A stretch of DNA of 64,000 bases, from the NCBI RefSeq assembly GCF_009733595.1, contig NZ_WOFH01000012.1, positions 62,001 to 126,000 of the forward strand, in the 5' to 3' direction. The position numbers and the translations under genes are program-made. The stretch comes from Actinomadura litoris (lineage in GTDB: Bacteria > Actinomycetota > Actinomycetes > Streptosporangiales > Streptosporangiaceae). How positions within the stretch are numbered: the stretch's first letter is position 1; each line of letters starts with the position of its first letter. Positions 49,927 to 58,694 of the stretch are shown here, in pieces. The notes under the pieces are model-generated. The model worked only from the letters and a program-made list of their open reading frames with translations. It was not told the DNA's origin and searched no databases.

Positions 49927-51315
49927 GTGAATAACACGACGGGGGCCGACCTATGCCGCGTGATCATCATCGCGCCGCACCGGCGCCTGGATCTGTCCCT
50001 GCCCGCCGACGTCCCGCTCTCGCACATGCTCCCCACGTTGTTGCAGGTCGCGGGGCAGCGGCTGGCCGACGCCGGGGTCGCCCACTCCGGTTGGGTGCTC
50101 CAGCGGCTGGAGGAGGCGCCCCTCGACGAGTCGCAGTCCCTGGCGGCCCAGACCGTCCGTGACGGCGAGATCCTCTATCTGCGGCCAGGGCTGGCCCAGT
50201 TGCCCGAGGTCACCTTCGACGACGTGGCCGACGTCGTCGCGACCGGCATCAACGAGCGCCCCGACCGCTGGCGCCCCGAGACCACCCGCGCTTTCGGCCT
50301 GCCGGCGGGCGCGGCCGTGCTCCTCGTCGGCGCGGCGGCCCTCACCCTCGCGGGCCCGCCGTGGGGGCTGCCGGCCGCGGCGTCCGGCGTCATCGCCGTG
50401 GTGCTCGTCGTCTCGGGGGTGGTCCTGTCACGTGCCATGGGCGACTCGTCCGCGGGCGCCGCACTCGGCTACAGCGCCCTTCCGTATGCGTTTCTGGGCG
50501 GGCTGCTGGCGCCGGCCCGCCCTGTGGACCTCGCGGACCTGGGGGCCCCGCATCTCCTCTCGGCCTTCGGCGCGGTGACCCTCACCGCCGTCCTCGCCGC
50601 CTTCGGCATCATCGAGGGCCTTCCCCTGTTCCTGGGCGTGGCCCTCACCGCGCTCTTAGGGCTGGTCTCCGCCGCCCTCGTCGAAGGCGCCGGCCTGGCC
50701 CCGTCCGGGATGGCCGCCCTGGCCTCGTCCCTCTGCCTCATGATGACCGCCTTCATCCCGTCGCTCGCCTTCCGGCTGGCCCGGCTCCCGCTCCCGCCCG
50801 TCCCGGAGAACGCCGACGAGCTGCGCAACGCCCAGACGTTCGACGGCCCCTCCCTCCTCCGCCGGACCCGCGAGGCCGACCGCTTCACCACGGCCCTGGT
50901 CGCCGCCGTGGCGATCGTCGGCATCGCCCCCCAGCTCCTGCTCACCACCGGCGGATGGCTCCCGAGGACGACGGGCCTCTGCGTCTCGCTCGTGCTCCTC
51001 CTGCGCGCCCGGGTCTTCCACAGCCTTCCGCAGCGCCTGTGGATGCTCGGGTCGGGGCTGGCGGGCCTCGCGGTCCTCGCCCTCCGCGAGGCCGGCGCGG
51101 CGTCACCGGCCAGGACGCTCCTGACGGTGATCGTGCCGATCGCCCTGGCGGCGACGGTCATCATCGTGATGGCGCTCCGGCTTCCCGTCCGCAAGCCGTC
51201 GCCGTTCTGGGGGCGCGCGGCCGACATCACCGACATGATGCTGATCATCAGCCTGCTCCCCCTGGCCGTGGGGGAGCTCGGCCTCTACGCGTGGCTGCGC
51301 GGGCTGGCCGGCTGA
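49927..51315 (+). CDS. eccD: EccD, type VII secretion membrane channel
   Basis: 462-aa core component. The N-terminal 90 residues form the ubiquitin-like cytoplasmic domain (CRVIIIAPHRRLDLSLPADVPLSHMLP). After that come about 11 transmembrane helices. Cytoplasmic linker about 75-125 with RPDRWRPETTRAFGL. GTG at 49927 with GGAGG five bases upstream. EccD forms the pore-lining dimer in the ESX membrane complex. Its stop overlaps the eccB start (TGATG). Confidence 0.92.
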   Translation: MNNTTGADLCRVIIIAPHRRLDLSLPADVPLSHMLPTLLQVAGQRLADAGVAHSGWVLQRLEEAPLDESQSLAAQTVRDGEILYLRPGLAQLPEVTFDDVADVVATGINERPDRWRPETTRAFGLPAGAAVLLVGAAALTLAGPPWGLPAAASGVIAVVLVVSGVVLSRAMGDSSAGAALGYSALPYAFLGGLLAPARPVDLADLGAPHLLSAFGAVTLTAVLAAFGIIEGLPLFLGVALTALLGLVSAALVEGAGLAPSGMAALASSLCLMMTAFIPSLAFRLARLPLPPVPENADELRNAQTFDGPSLLRRTREADRFTTALVAAVAIVGIAPQLLLTTGGWLPRTTGLCVSLVLLLRARVFHSLPQRLWMLGSGLAGLAVLALREAGAASPARTLLTVIVPIALAATVIIVMALRLPVRKPSPFWGRAADITDMMLIISLLPLAVGELGLYAWLRGLAG

Positions 51316-52652
51316 TGCAGACCCGCAAGGACCTCTACCAGGCCCACCGCCTGATGACCCAGCGCGTCGCGCTGGCGCTCCTGCAGGGCAGCCCGAGCGC
51401 CGCCGAGTCCCCGCTCCGCCGCACCGGCGTGGGCGCGCTCTGCGGCGTCATGGTCGTCGTCCTCGTCGCGGCCGGGTTCGGCATCGCGGGGCTCCTGTTC
51501 AAGGGCGGGGCCCGCAACCTGGAACGGCCGGGCGTCCTCATCATCGAGAAGGAGACCGGGGCGACCTACGCCTACAACCCCGAGACGCGCAAACTCGTCC
51601 CGTTCCTCAACTACGCCTCCGCCCGCCTCGCCATGCCCACCACGGAGATCCATCGCAAGCTCGTCTCCTCCCGGTCACTCGCCGAATACGCGAGGGGGCC
51701 GCTCGCCGGCATACCGGATGCCCCGGAGTCACTGCCCGACCCCGGGAAACGGCCGAAGACCTGGTCCCTCTGCGTCCGCGGCGGGACCGTGTCCCTCGTC
51801 GGCGGCCACGACGTGGGCGGACGCCCCCTGGACGACACGCAGGGCGTGGTCGTGCGAGGCGGCACCCAGAACTGGCTGGTCTGGCACAACACCCGCATGC
51901 GGCTGACGCCGGAGACGGCCCGCGTCCTCAGCGCCGACCCGCCGGTGCCCGTCAGCGAGCGCTGGCTGAACGGCCTCCCGCAGGGGCTCGACCTCACGGC
52001 CCCGTCGATCCCCCGACGGGGACAGCGCTTCCCCGGGCCGGACGGCGCCCTGACGCCCGCGGGGCAGATCTTCCGGGTGCCTTCCGTGGCGGGCACCCCC
52101 GAACGCTGGTACGCGCAACTCCCAGACGGCCTTTCGGATATCTCTGCCACCCAGGCCCGGCTCCTGCTGGACGTGCCCGGCGCCGCCGCGCCCCGCGATC
52201 TCACCCCGGCCGCCGCCGCGTCCAGGCCGTCCCGGACCAACCTCCACAACCGCGCGTTGCCGGAGTCTCCGCCGCGTATAGCGGCGTACGAGGCTCAGCA
52301 GCCGCTCTGTGCCATCTACAAGGACGCGGCGAGGCTGTCCACCGAGGCCCGTTTCACCGTCGGCGGCGCCCTCCCCGCCCCGAGTGTCACCTCCTCGAAC
52401 CTGGACCAGGTCCTGCTTCCGGGCGGCGGCTCCTTCGTGGGCGTCCTGACCGCCAGGGGACGGCCCCCGCAGTCCTTCGCCCTGCTAACCGACCAGGGGA
52501 TCCGCTATCCCGTGCCCACGTCGGAGGACATCGCGAAACTGGGCTACTCCCCGGCCAAGGCCACTCCAATTCCGACAAATCTCCTACAACTGTTCAAAAA
52601 AGGGCCGACCTTGACCGGCGCGAACGCCCTGCGTCCGGTTCCGGCCAGATGA
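51315..52652 (+). CDS. eccB: EccB, type VII secretion membrane-periplasm protein
   Basis: 445-aa protein. The N-terminal motif MQTRKDLYQAHRLMTQRVALALLQG and ESPLRR are characteristic of EccB. One transmembrane helix lies near residues 41-62, followed by an extracytoplasmic domain rich in RxxGxxxP repeats with a single pair of cysteines (LCVRG and LCAIY). It shapes the outer face of the ESX complex. ATG overlaps eccD's stop by one base. Ends 218 bp before the esx pair. Confidence 0.92.
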   Translation: MQTRKDLYQAHRLMTQRVALALLQGSPSAAESPLRRTGVGALCGVMVVVLVAAGFGIAGLLFKGGARNLERPGVLIIEKETGATYAYNPETRKLVPFLNYASARLAMPTTEIHRKLVSSRSLAEYARGPLAGIPDAPESLPDPGKRPKTWSLCVRGGTVSLVGGHDVGGRPLDDTQGVVVRGGTQNWLVWHNTRMRLTPETARVLSADPPVPVSERWLNGLPQGLDLTAPSIPRRGQRFPGPDGALTPAGQIFRVPSVAGTPERWYAQLPDGLSDISATQARLLLDVPGAAAPRDLTPAAAASRPSRTNLHNRALPESPPRIAAYEAQQPLCAIYKDAARLSTEARFTVGGALPAPSVTSSNLDQVLLPGGGSFVGVLTARGRPPQSFALLTDQGIRYPVPTSEDIAKLGYSPAKATPIPTNLLQLFKKGPTLTGANALRPVPAR

Positions 52653-52870
52653 TCAGCACATGGAGAAACAAACACTGAGCAAGCCCACATATAAGACGAG
52701 CCGCAATGGCGCTCCCGAAGGTATTGCATAGACATGCCAACCACGCCTTCCCTACGCTGTACTTTGCTCGCAGTCACGGGGTGTGTCGCGTATCGATCAA
52801 GGAATTCGATCGGCACGCGCGAGCGCTCGTCGTGACGCGCACAGGGACCGACGCGCGAGGAGAGCCACAG
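52653..52870 (+). other. 218-bp leader of the esx genes
   Basis: Non-coding gap between eccB and the first WXG100 gene. It is less GC-rich than the flanks, and probably holds the promoter for the esx genes. I see no strong -35/-10 pair, though several TTG and TAnnnT-like hexamers occur. Confidence 0.4.
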
Positions 52871-53185
52871 ATGACCAACCACTCATCGGTCAACCGGCAA
52901 CACATGCAGCAGGCGGCCGGAAAGGTCCAGGACGCCCACGGCCGGATCGGTCAGATCAAGGGCCAGCTGAACGCCCACCACGCCGAGCTCCAGGGCGCGT
53001 GGAAGGGCGAGTCCGCCGCCGCGTTCACGCAGGTCTACAACATGTTCGAAACCGAGTTCACCAAGGTCCTCAAGGACCTGGGCGTGATCCACGAGAAGCT
53101 CGTGGGAACGAAGGCCAAGTACGAGAGCGCCGAGCAGGAGAAGACCGCCCGGGTCAGCAGCCTCAAGGGCCTCGTCAACGGCTGA
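52871..53185 (+). CDS. WXG100 family protein (EsxA/B-like), first of pair
   Basis: 104-aa helical-hairpin substrate of the ESX system. The turn motif is Trp44-Lys45-Gly46 in QGAWKGESAAAF. The C-terminus has a YxxxE secretion motif (Tyr84-Glu88 in AKYESAEQE). ATG at 52871 with GAGGAG eight bases upstream. Together with the next gene it should form the heterodimer exported by EccC. It lies just downstream of eccB. Confidence 0.92.
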   Translation: MTNHSSVNRQHMQQAAGKVQDAHGRIGQIKGQLNAHHAELQGAWKGESAAAFTQVYNMFETEFTKVLKDLGVIHEKLVGTKAKYESAEQEKTARVSSLKGLVNG

Positions 53186-53219
53186 CCGGCCCACCCGACC
53201 GCTAGAACTGGAGGATGCC

Positions 53220-53513
53220 GTGAGCACCGAATACACCTACGTCAACTTCGGCGGCATGCAGAACGCGCAGGCGAACTTCATGAAGGCGCTGAGGAGCTAC
53301 CAGGCCACCCTCGACACGCTCGACGCCCAGGTCCGCGCCAACCTGGCCGAATGGGACGGCGACGCCCGCGCCGCCTACGAGCAGAAGTCACGCGAGTGGA
53401 AGCAGGCCGCCCAGCGGATGGCCGCCGCCGTGTCCGGCATGGGCACGGCCGTCGGCGACTCCCACGACATCCACCTGGGCGCCGAACGCTCCAACACCGC
53501 CATGTGGACATAG
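53220..53513 (+). CDS. WXG100 family protein (EsxA/B-like), second of pair
   Basis: 97-aa helical hairpin with Trp45-Asp46-Gly47 (AEWDGDARAAY). No obvious YxxxD/E at its C-terminus, so the partner probably carries the secretion signal. GTG at 53220 with GGAGG close upstream, 34 bases after the first WXG100 stop. Likely heterodimer with the preceding protein. Confidence 0.92.
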   Translation: MSTEYTYVNFGGMQNAQANFMKALRSYQATLDTLDAQVRANLAEWDGDARAAYEQKSREWKQAAQRMAAAVSGMGTAVGDSHDIHLGAERSNTAMWT

Positions 53514-53542
53514 CCGGTCCGCGCACAGGGAAGAAGACCACC

Positions 53543-53995
53543 ATGGCCCCCCGGGATCAGCCCGACGACCCGACGTCCCCACCACTCCCAAGGCCGGACT
53601 CCGGACCCGCAGGCGCCATCGCTCCCGTCTCGCTGAACCGGACGCCGCCCGGCGCCGGGACCATCGCCCATCGCCGCGAGCAGATCCGCCAGGTGGCGCG
53701 GGAGATGGGCAAGGACCTCGCCGACCTCAAGAACACACTGAGCCTGCTCCAGGGCGGCTCCCGCGTCGCCGGGCGCGTGGGCGGCTGGGACGTCGCCTGC
53801 GAACTCGGCTCGGGACTGGACACCGCGCACGAGAACATGGTCGCCGCCGTCAACGCCTACTGCGCGGCCTACGACCAGGTGATCAAGCGGCTTGAGCGCA
53901 CCGCGACCAACCTCGACAAGGCGGAGGAAGAGGCGACGCACACCGTCCGCCGCCCCCGTCCGCCCTCCGGCGTGAAGCCGTGGCAGCAGCAGTGA
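53543..53995 (+). CDS. Type VII locus hypothetical protein, 150 aa
   Basis: 150-aa soluble protein in the ESX operon. N-terminal 40 residues are Pro-rich; residues 45-135 form predicted helices with a Trp motif VGGWDVACELGSGLDTAHENM that may act like a hairpin turn. Basic Pro-rich tail ends WQQQ. I know no family, but the helical size and location suggest a WXG100-like or chaperone protein. ATG at 53543 with AGGGAAGAAG upstream. Confidence 0.75.
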   Translation: MAPRDQPDDPTSPPLPRPDSGPAGAIAPVSLNRTPPGAGTIAHRREQIRQVAREMGKDLADLKNTLSLLQGGSRVAGRVGGWDVACELGSGLDTAHENMVAAVNAYCAAYDQVIKRLERTATNLDKAEEEATHTVRRPRPPSGVKPWQQQ

Positions 53996-54022
53996 CACCA
54001 CGACGCGTGACTGGAAGGGATC

Positions 54023-55420
54023 ATGGGGCGTAGAAAAGAGGAGCAGGAACTCCGGCAGGGCGCCCTCGGGCACGGGAACCCGGCGCAGTACGACCACGAC
54101 ACGATCGTCGCCTACCTCCAGGGCGCGAACGTGGCGCCGCTACAGGAACTCGGAAGAGCTCACGCCCAGGCACGTCCGGTGTTCCAGCGTGTCCAGCAGG
54201 CGCTCGGCGCCCACGCGAACCGCCTCAACGCGGTGTGGACGAGCGAAGCGCAGGTGCTCAGCGCCAAGGAGTTACGCGCCCTCACCGACTCGGCGAGCGC
54301 GCTCGAAAAGGCGAGCAGCCGGTTCGAGACGGCGATGGCGAGCGCCGAAGGCACCATCCGGAACGCACAGACCAATATCCCCGCCCCCGGCCCCCTGGGA
54401 GTGCTACCGCAGTCCGGAGCCTCGGCCGGCCCGATGATGAGCCAGGCCGCCGACAAACAGGCCCAGGAGCACCTGGCCAAGACAAACTCCGGCCTGGCCT
54501 CCGCCTTCGCCCAGATCCCACCGAACATCCCACTCGATCTGATGAGCCCCATCGAAGACCCGATCGGTGGCGGCTCAGCACCGGGGGCGACCTCCGGCGC
54601 CGGAGTTCCCGGGTCTTCCGCAGGTGGCGCTCCTGCGAGACATATGGGAGGCGATGGACCCGAAGCTGCGGGAGGTGCCGCTCAGTCTCTCGGTCAGGCC
54701 GGCGGGACGCCGGGAGGACTCCCGACGTTGGAAGGCGTGGGACCCGGCGGTGAGCCAGCGCCGGGTGGCCAGGTGGGCGCCGGTCCCTCAGATCTCCAGG
54801 GAATCCAGCCGTCACCATCCGGCACCGGCGGCGGCCCGGGAAGTCCGGGCGTACCACCCCCAACGGTCGCGTCGCCGGGCTCCCCGCCCAGTGGAGGAGC
54901 CGGGCCGCCCCTTCCTGGAGGACTTGGCGTTCCGCTCCCGCCGAGAGCGCTTCCGACGATCCCCACCAATCCAGTGACAGCGCCCAATGGTCGAGGCACC
55001 AGCCCCGCCGTCGGTCAGTCCCCGGCCGGTGGACGCGGCAATCTGCCGGTTGCCGGTATGGGCGGTGGAGGAGTTCCACGGGCAGGTGGGGTGCTCGGCG
55101 CCACCGGGACGTCGAGTCGCCTGCCCGGTCTGAACAGCGCGTTGGGCGAAGGGCTCGGAACCAGGGCGATCGCACCCGGCGGAGTGATCGGCGCCGGCCC
55201 GTCCGGCGGTGGTCGGACGGCATCGCGGCCGGGAACGGCAGGTGTCGGCGAGCCGGGAGGGACACGCACCGGACTCGGAATGCCGATGGGAGCCGGTACT
55301 GGCCGCACCGCCGCTTCGCGCGAGCGCAGCATCCCTCTGACCGAGGACGAGGACGTGTGGAGCGAGCACGAGGGGGTCGCCCCGAGGGTGATCGGAGAAC
55401 CGACCGGCAACGGTCGCTGA
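54023..55420 (+). CDS. PPE/EspB-like type VII substrate protein
   Basis: 465-aa. Residues about 15-125 form a PPE/EspB-like helical domain (AYLQGANVAPLQELGRAHAQARPVFQRVQQAL, with VWTSEAQVL at the turn). The remaining 300 residues are Gly/Pro/Ser-rich low complexity, with a conserved-looking C-terminal motif SIPLTEDEDVWSEHEGVAPRVIG that I recall from actinobacterial substrates of this class. No transmembrane segment, so it is a candidate secreted protein. ATG at 54023 with AAGGGA upstream. Ends 14 bases before mycosin 2. Confidence 0.82.
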   Translation: MGRRKEEQELRQGALGHGNPAQYDHDTIVAYLQGANVAPLQELGRAHAQARPVFQRVQQALGAHANRLNAVWTSEAQVLSAKELRALTDSASALEKASSRFETAMASAEGTIRNAQTNIPAPGPLGVLPQSGASAGPMMSQAADKQAQEHLAKTNSGLASAFAQIPPNIPLDLMSPIEDPIGGGSAPGATSGAGVPGSSAGGAPARHMGGDGPEAAGGAAQSLGQAGGTPGGLPTLEGVGPGGEPAPGGQVGAGPSDLQGIQPSPSGTGGGPGSPGVPPPTVASPGSPPSGGAGPPLPGGLGVPLPPRALPTIPTNPVTAPNGRGTSPAVGQSPAGGRGNLPVAGMGGGGVPRAGGVLGATGTSSRLPGLNSALGEGLGTRAIAPGGVIGAGPSGGGRTASRPGTAGVGEPGGTRTGLGMPMGAGTGRTAASRERSIPLTEDEDVWSEHEGVAPRVIGEPTGNGR

Positions 55421-55434
55421 GGGGCTGTCAGATC

Positions 55435-56613
55435 GTGCACACGAGAACGATTCGCTCGGCGATTGCGCTGACGGGCGTGATCGCCCTGGTCTCAACTCAC
55501 GCGGCGCCTGTCAGGGCCGCGTCCTCGGTAGCGCGTTCAGAGGAATGGTGGTTCGACGCGTGGGAGATCGAAGAGAAGGTCTGGCCCGTGACGCGCGGAA
55601 AAGGAGTCGTCGTCGCCGTCGTGGACACCGGCGTGGAAGCCCGACTGCCTGACCTCGACGGGGTGGTCCTCAAGGGCACCACCTACAACGGTCCCGGCGG
55701 CGGAGACGGCCGCAAGGATGGAGACAGTGAACTCGGCGGCCATGGGACCGCCATGGCCGCCTTGATCGCCGGGCAGGGACGCGGAACCGGAATGATGGGG
55801 ATCGCCCCGGAGAGCCGGATCCTTCCCATTACAGCCGGGGGGCTCGCCTACGCGCGTTCCATACGCTACGCGGTCGATCACGGCGCTCAGGTCATCAATA
55901 TTTCGGCAGTAAGTGATGGATCGTCCTGCCCAGATGACCTCCAGCGGGCCGTTGAATATGCAGCACAGCACGATGTCGTGATCGTCGCAGGCGCAGGCAA
56001 CGATGGTTTCGTGGCCGAATCGGGGTTCTATCCCGCCAACTGCGCAGGTGTGCTCACCGCGGGCGCCGTGGACGCCTACTTGAAGATCTGGACGAAGAGC
56101 ACCCCTGGCGACAATGTGATGATCGCGGCTCCCGGCGTAACGGTGGGATCGATCAGCAAACGCGGAACCTTCGACTGGGATCGCAACGGCACCAGCCAGG
56201 CCACGGCTCTCACATCGGGCGTGGTGGCGCTCATGCGCGCCCGGTACCCGCGGATGCCGGGACGCCAGATCGTCCAACGCATCCTCGCCACGGCGAAAGA
56301 CGTCGGCCCCAAGGGCTGGGACAAGAGGTCCGGCTACGGCGCGATCATCCCCTACCTGGCCCTCACCGCGAACGTGGCGTCCGACGCCCCTAATCCGGTC
56401 TACAGCAGGCTTCCTCCGGCACAGATGAAAGGCGGTACAAATCCTTCACCATCGAAACAATCGATTAGGACGACAGCTACGGACTATCGTAAATCGGGAG
56501 GCGGCGGCCTGCCCTGGTGGTCCTTGATGGTCATGGTTTTGGGAGTCGCCCTAATAATGGCCGGGGCAATTCTTGTTCGGCGTCGTCGTTTTAGGGGCGG
56601 CAGGGAGCTGTGA
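55435..56613 (+). CDS. mycP: Mycosin 2 (type VII secretion subtilase)
   Basis: 392-aa membrane-anchored S8 protease. Signal peptide 1-28. Triad: Asp64 (VVDTGVE), His103 (GGHGTA), Ser254 (GTSQATALTSG), oxyanion Asn in GAGND. C-terminal transmembrane helix (WWSLMVMVLGVALIMAGAILV) and a basic cytoplasmic end. It differs clearly from mycosin 1 over the whole length (44.5 kb), so this is not a recent duplicate. GTG at 55435 with GAGGGG about eleven bases upstream. Second mycosin of the locus, next to the substrates. Confidence 0.9.
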   Translation: MHTRTIRSAIALTGVIALVSTHAAPVRAASSVARSEEWWFDAWEIEEKVWPVTRGKGVVVAVVDTGVEARLPDLDGVVLKGTTYNGPGGGDGRKDGDSELGGHGTAMAALIAGQGRGTGMMGIAPESRILPITAGGLAYARSIRYAVDHGAQVINISAVSDGSSCPDDLQRAVEYAAQHDVVIVAGAGNDGFVAESGFYPANCAGVLTAGAVDAYLKIWTKSTPGDNVMIAAPGVTVGSISKRGTFDWDRNGTSQATALTSGVVALMRARYPRMPGRQIVQRILATAKDVGPKGWDKRSGYGAIIPYLALTANVASDAPNPVYSRLPPAQMKGGTNPSPSKQSIRTTATDYRKSGGGGLPWWSLMVMVLGVALIMAGAILVRRRRFRGGREL

Positions 56614-56652
56614 GTTGCGGTAGTTGGAGGTTTCACAGCATGGGAGCGCACT

Positions 56653-56955
56653 GTGAGTGAGCATCGCCTTTGGGTCAGGGACATCAATCGTCTGCAGGCG
56701 TTGGGACGGACCGCGCTACCCGACCTGGCCAACGACGTGAATAAGACGAAGTTCGGAATAGATTCTCTGAATTTGAACCCGGCGGCCTTCGGGGAGAATC
56801 CGATAAGGGTGGAGATGGAACGGGCTTACGAGGATGCGAGAGCGCAGTTCAGCAAACAACTTCAAGCCGCCTACGCCGGCCTTCGTGACTCCGGCAACGC
56901 CATCGCGAAGGCAGCCGATCATTATCGAGAAATAGAGAAGAAGTTGGCGAGCTGA
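56653..56955 (+). CDS. EspC-like / type VII secretion target protein
   Basis: 100-aa small helical protein. Pattern NPAAFGENPIRVEMERAYEDARAQFSKQLQAAYAGLRDSGNAI resembles the ESX-1 EspC/secretion-associated family (T7SS_ESX_EspC). GTG at 56653 with GGGAG upstream. Probably a co-substrate or chaperone for the PPE-like protein. Local GC content is lower than in the rest of the locus. Confidence 0.8.
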   Translation: MSEHRLWVRDINRLQALGRTALPDLANDVNKTKFGIDSLNLNPAAFGENPIRVEMERAYEDARAQFSKQLQAAYAGLRDSGNAIAKAADHYREIEKKLAS

Positions 56956-56991
56956 CTGCATCGCCGTTATCGAAACAGAAAGGAAGAGTTC

Positions 56992-57672
56992 ATGGGGGTC
57001 GGCGATGTCAAGAAACTTCTCGGCATGCATGGTATTGAACTCATAGATGCGGCTGCTCAAATGGTTGGACAGGCGCCTCCGTCGCAAATGAGTAGGCCTA
57101 TGACCACGCCTGATCCCAAACTTCTCAGGCCTACCCAGGATGAATGGTGGCGGGCCAGTGATCACCTTACCGCGCACATCGAGGAGGTGAGAACGCATGT
57201 GAGCGTCGTTCTCGCCAACTGGGATGTCCCGGCTGGGTTCGAGACCTACATGAATAAAATGATTCAGCTTCTCCAGGACCAGCAGGCGGCAGTTCGGGGT
57301 GTCTCGTGGCACCTGGATGCGGTTGGCGAGGCTCTCCAGAAGGCGAAGGACGACACGGAGGAGAAGATAAGCGAGGTTGCCGCCGGCATCGCCGCCGGGA
57401 TTATTGGCGCGGTGGTGGGATCTGCGTTCTCGCTTGGTGCGGCGTCGGCGATCGGCCTCGGATTCCTCATTGCCTTCATTACCGGCTTCCTCACATGGTT
57501 GGTCAACCGCGCGAATATTCAGAAGTCGCTGCTGAGCGCGCAAAATGGGCAGCTTGAAAACTTGAAAAAACTTGTCAGTCGAGAGAGCCTGGCGAAGGTG
57601 ACGCCGCCGGACCCGCCGAACCTCAGTCGGGTGAAGGGCTTTTCCTCGATCCACGAGCCCGACGGAGTCTAG
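56992..57672 (+). CDS. Type VII locus membrane protein with four-helix-like front
   Basis: 226-aa protein. N-terminal half is helical with the motif VVLANWDVPAGFETYMNKM, similar in place to a WXG turn; a long helix follows. A hydrophobic glycine-zipper hairpin (GIAAGIIGAVVGSAFSLGAASAIG, then GFLIAFITGFLTWLV) lies about 131-172. The end is charged. No named family. ATG at 56992 with AAGGAAG upstream. Could be a membrane-inserting substrate or immunity/adaptor protein; the role is unknown. Lower local GC. Confidence 0.75.
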   Translation: MGVGDVKKLLGMHGIELIDAAAQMVGQAPPSQMSRPMTTPDPKLLRPTQDEWWRASDHLTAHIEEVRTHVSVVLANWDVPAGFETYMNKMIQLLQDQQAAVRGVSWHLDAVGEALQKAKDDTEEKISEVAAGIAAGIIGAVVGSAFSLGAASAIGLGFLIAFITGFLTWLVNRANIQKSLLSAQNGQLENLKKLVSRESLAKVTPPDPPNLSRVKGFSSIHEPDGV

Positions 57673-57717
57673 GTCTCGGCGTTCGGTTCGGACCGGCCAG
57701 CGATGAACGGATGAACA

Positions 57718-58080
57718 ATGTACGATGAGTCTGAGCAGGCACACCGCCTCCGGGAATTGATCCTGGAAGTCGGTCAACGTCCATTCGTCGCCACCTCCGC
57801 CGATAAGATGATCAAGATGACCGCGGTCGCCAGTGGACAGGTCGTGGGGTTGGAGATAGATCCGAAAATCTATCGAAACCCGAACAGTGCCGGACTGGCG
57901 CGCAACATTCTCGAAACTTTGAACCGAGCCATCAGTGGTGCGGCCGGTATGCATCTGGAAAGCCTCCAGCAGATCACTGGAAACGACTCTTTTGGGCAAT
58001 TGATGCAGGGTGCGACCGATCTCGTGAGTGAGCTTATCGACGAGGCGGACGATTTTAGGCGCGGGCCGCACGGCGCCTAG
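57718..58080 (+). CDS. YbaB/EbfC-like protein
   Basis: 120-aa protein with a YbaB-like core: ATSADKMIKMTAVASGQVVGLEIDPKIYRNPNSAGLARNILETLNRAI. YbaB proteins bind DNA as dimers; copies in actinobacterial ESX loci are common and their role is not known. ATG at 57718; the ribosome site is weak. Lower local GC. Confidence 0.8.
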   Translation: MYDESEQAHRLRELILEVGQRPFVATSADKMIKMTAVASGQVVGLEIDPKIYRNPNSAGLARNILETLNRAISGAAGMHLESLQQITGNDSFGQLMQGATDLVSELIDEADDFRRGPHGA

Positions 58081-58127
58081 AGAGGGCGCCCTTCAAGTTC
58101 CCCATATAAAATTTCGATGGAGAAGGA

Positions 58128-58694
58128 ATGTCGGAAGTTCGACCAGGAGTCGTAAGGCTTTCAACGGGCCCAGGGGCTCGTGGGTGGGTCGTGTGGATTT
58201 TCAATTCCGTTTGTACTGTTGCGGTCGAGGTCGCCGGCTTCTATCTTGCAGCTGATCTCATCGGCGACGACAAATATGCTATCGCTGCCCTTCTGATTCT
58301 AACGCTCGTGGTATTTTTCGTTTTCATCGCCGGTATGCTATATTTTGCCTATCGTAGATCGTTCTGGCTGGATGGCAGATGCTTGTGGCGGCGTGGGATC
58401 GTGCGTGACCGCGAATATGATCTCTCGGTTGCTCGGATCGGTTTGGAGTTCTCGGGTGTTGGGTTGGCCGGGCCGGTGGTTCCTCGGTTGAAAATAACTG
58501 CGGGCGGGGAGGGGCGTTCGGTCAACTTGTTGTTGTGCAACAGGGATTTTCGGTACAAGGTGTTGCCGGGGGAGCAGTTGCTCGCGCTTGCTGCGGCTAT
58601 CGGCACCGGGCGGGGAGCCGAGACGCCTGAGGCGTCGGTCGCCGCTCGGTTGCGGCAGATGGCTGAAGATTCAGGTGTGGGCGGGGTTGTTTAG
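58128..58694 (+). CDS. Type VII locus two-helix membrane protein
   Basis: 188-aa protein. Two transmembrane helices (about 20-44 and 50-76: LLILTLVVFFVFIAGMLYFAY) and a cytoplasmic PH-like beta domain (about 78-150) beginning FWLDGRCLWRRGIVRDREYDLSVARIGLEFSG. No family recognised. ATG at 58128 is preceded by GGAGAAGGA. Its last 24 bases overlap the end of the DUF6177 gene on the other strand. Lower local GC. Confidence 0.75.
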   Translation: MSEVRPGVVRLSTGPGARGWVVWIFNSVCTVAVEVAGFYLAADLIGDDKYAIAALLILTLVVFFVFIAGMLYFAYRRSFWLDGRCLWRRGIVRDREYDLSVARIGLEFSGVGLAGPVVPRLKITAGGEGRSVNLLLCNRDFRYKVLPGEQLLALAAAIGTGRGAETPEASVAARLRQMAEDSGVGGVV

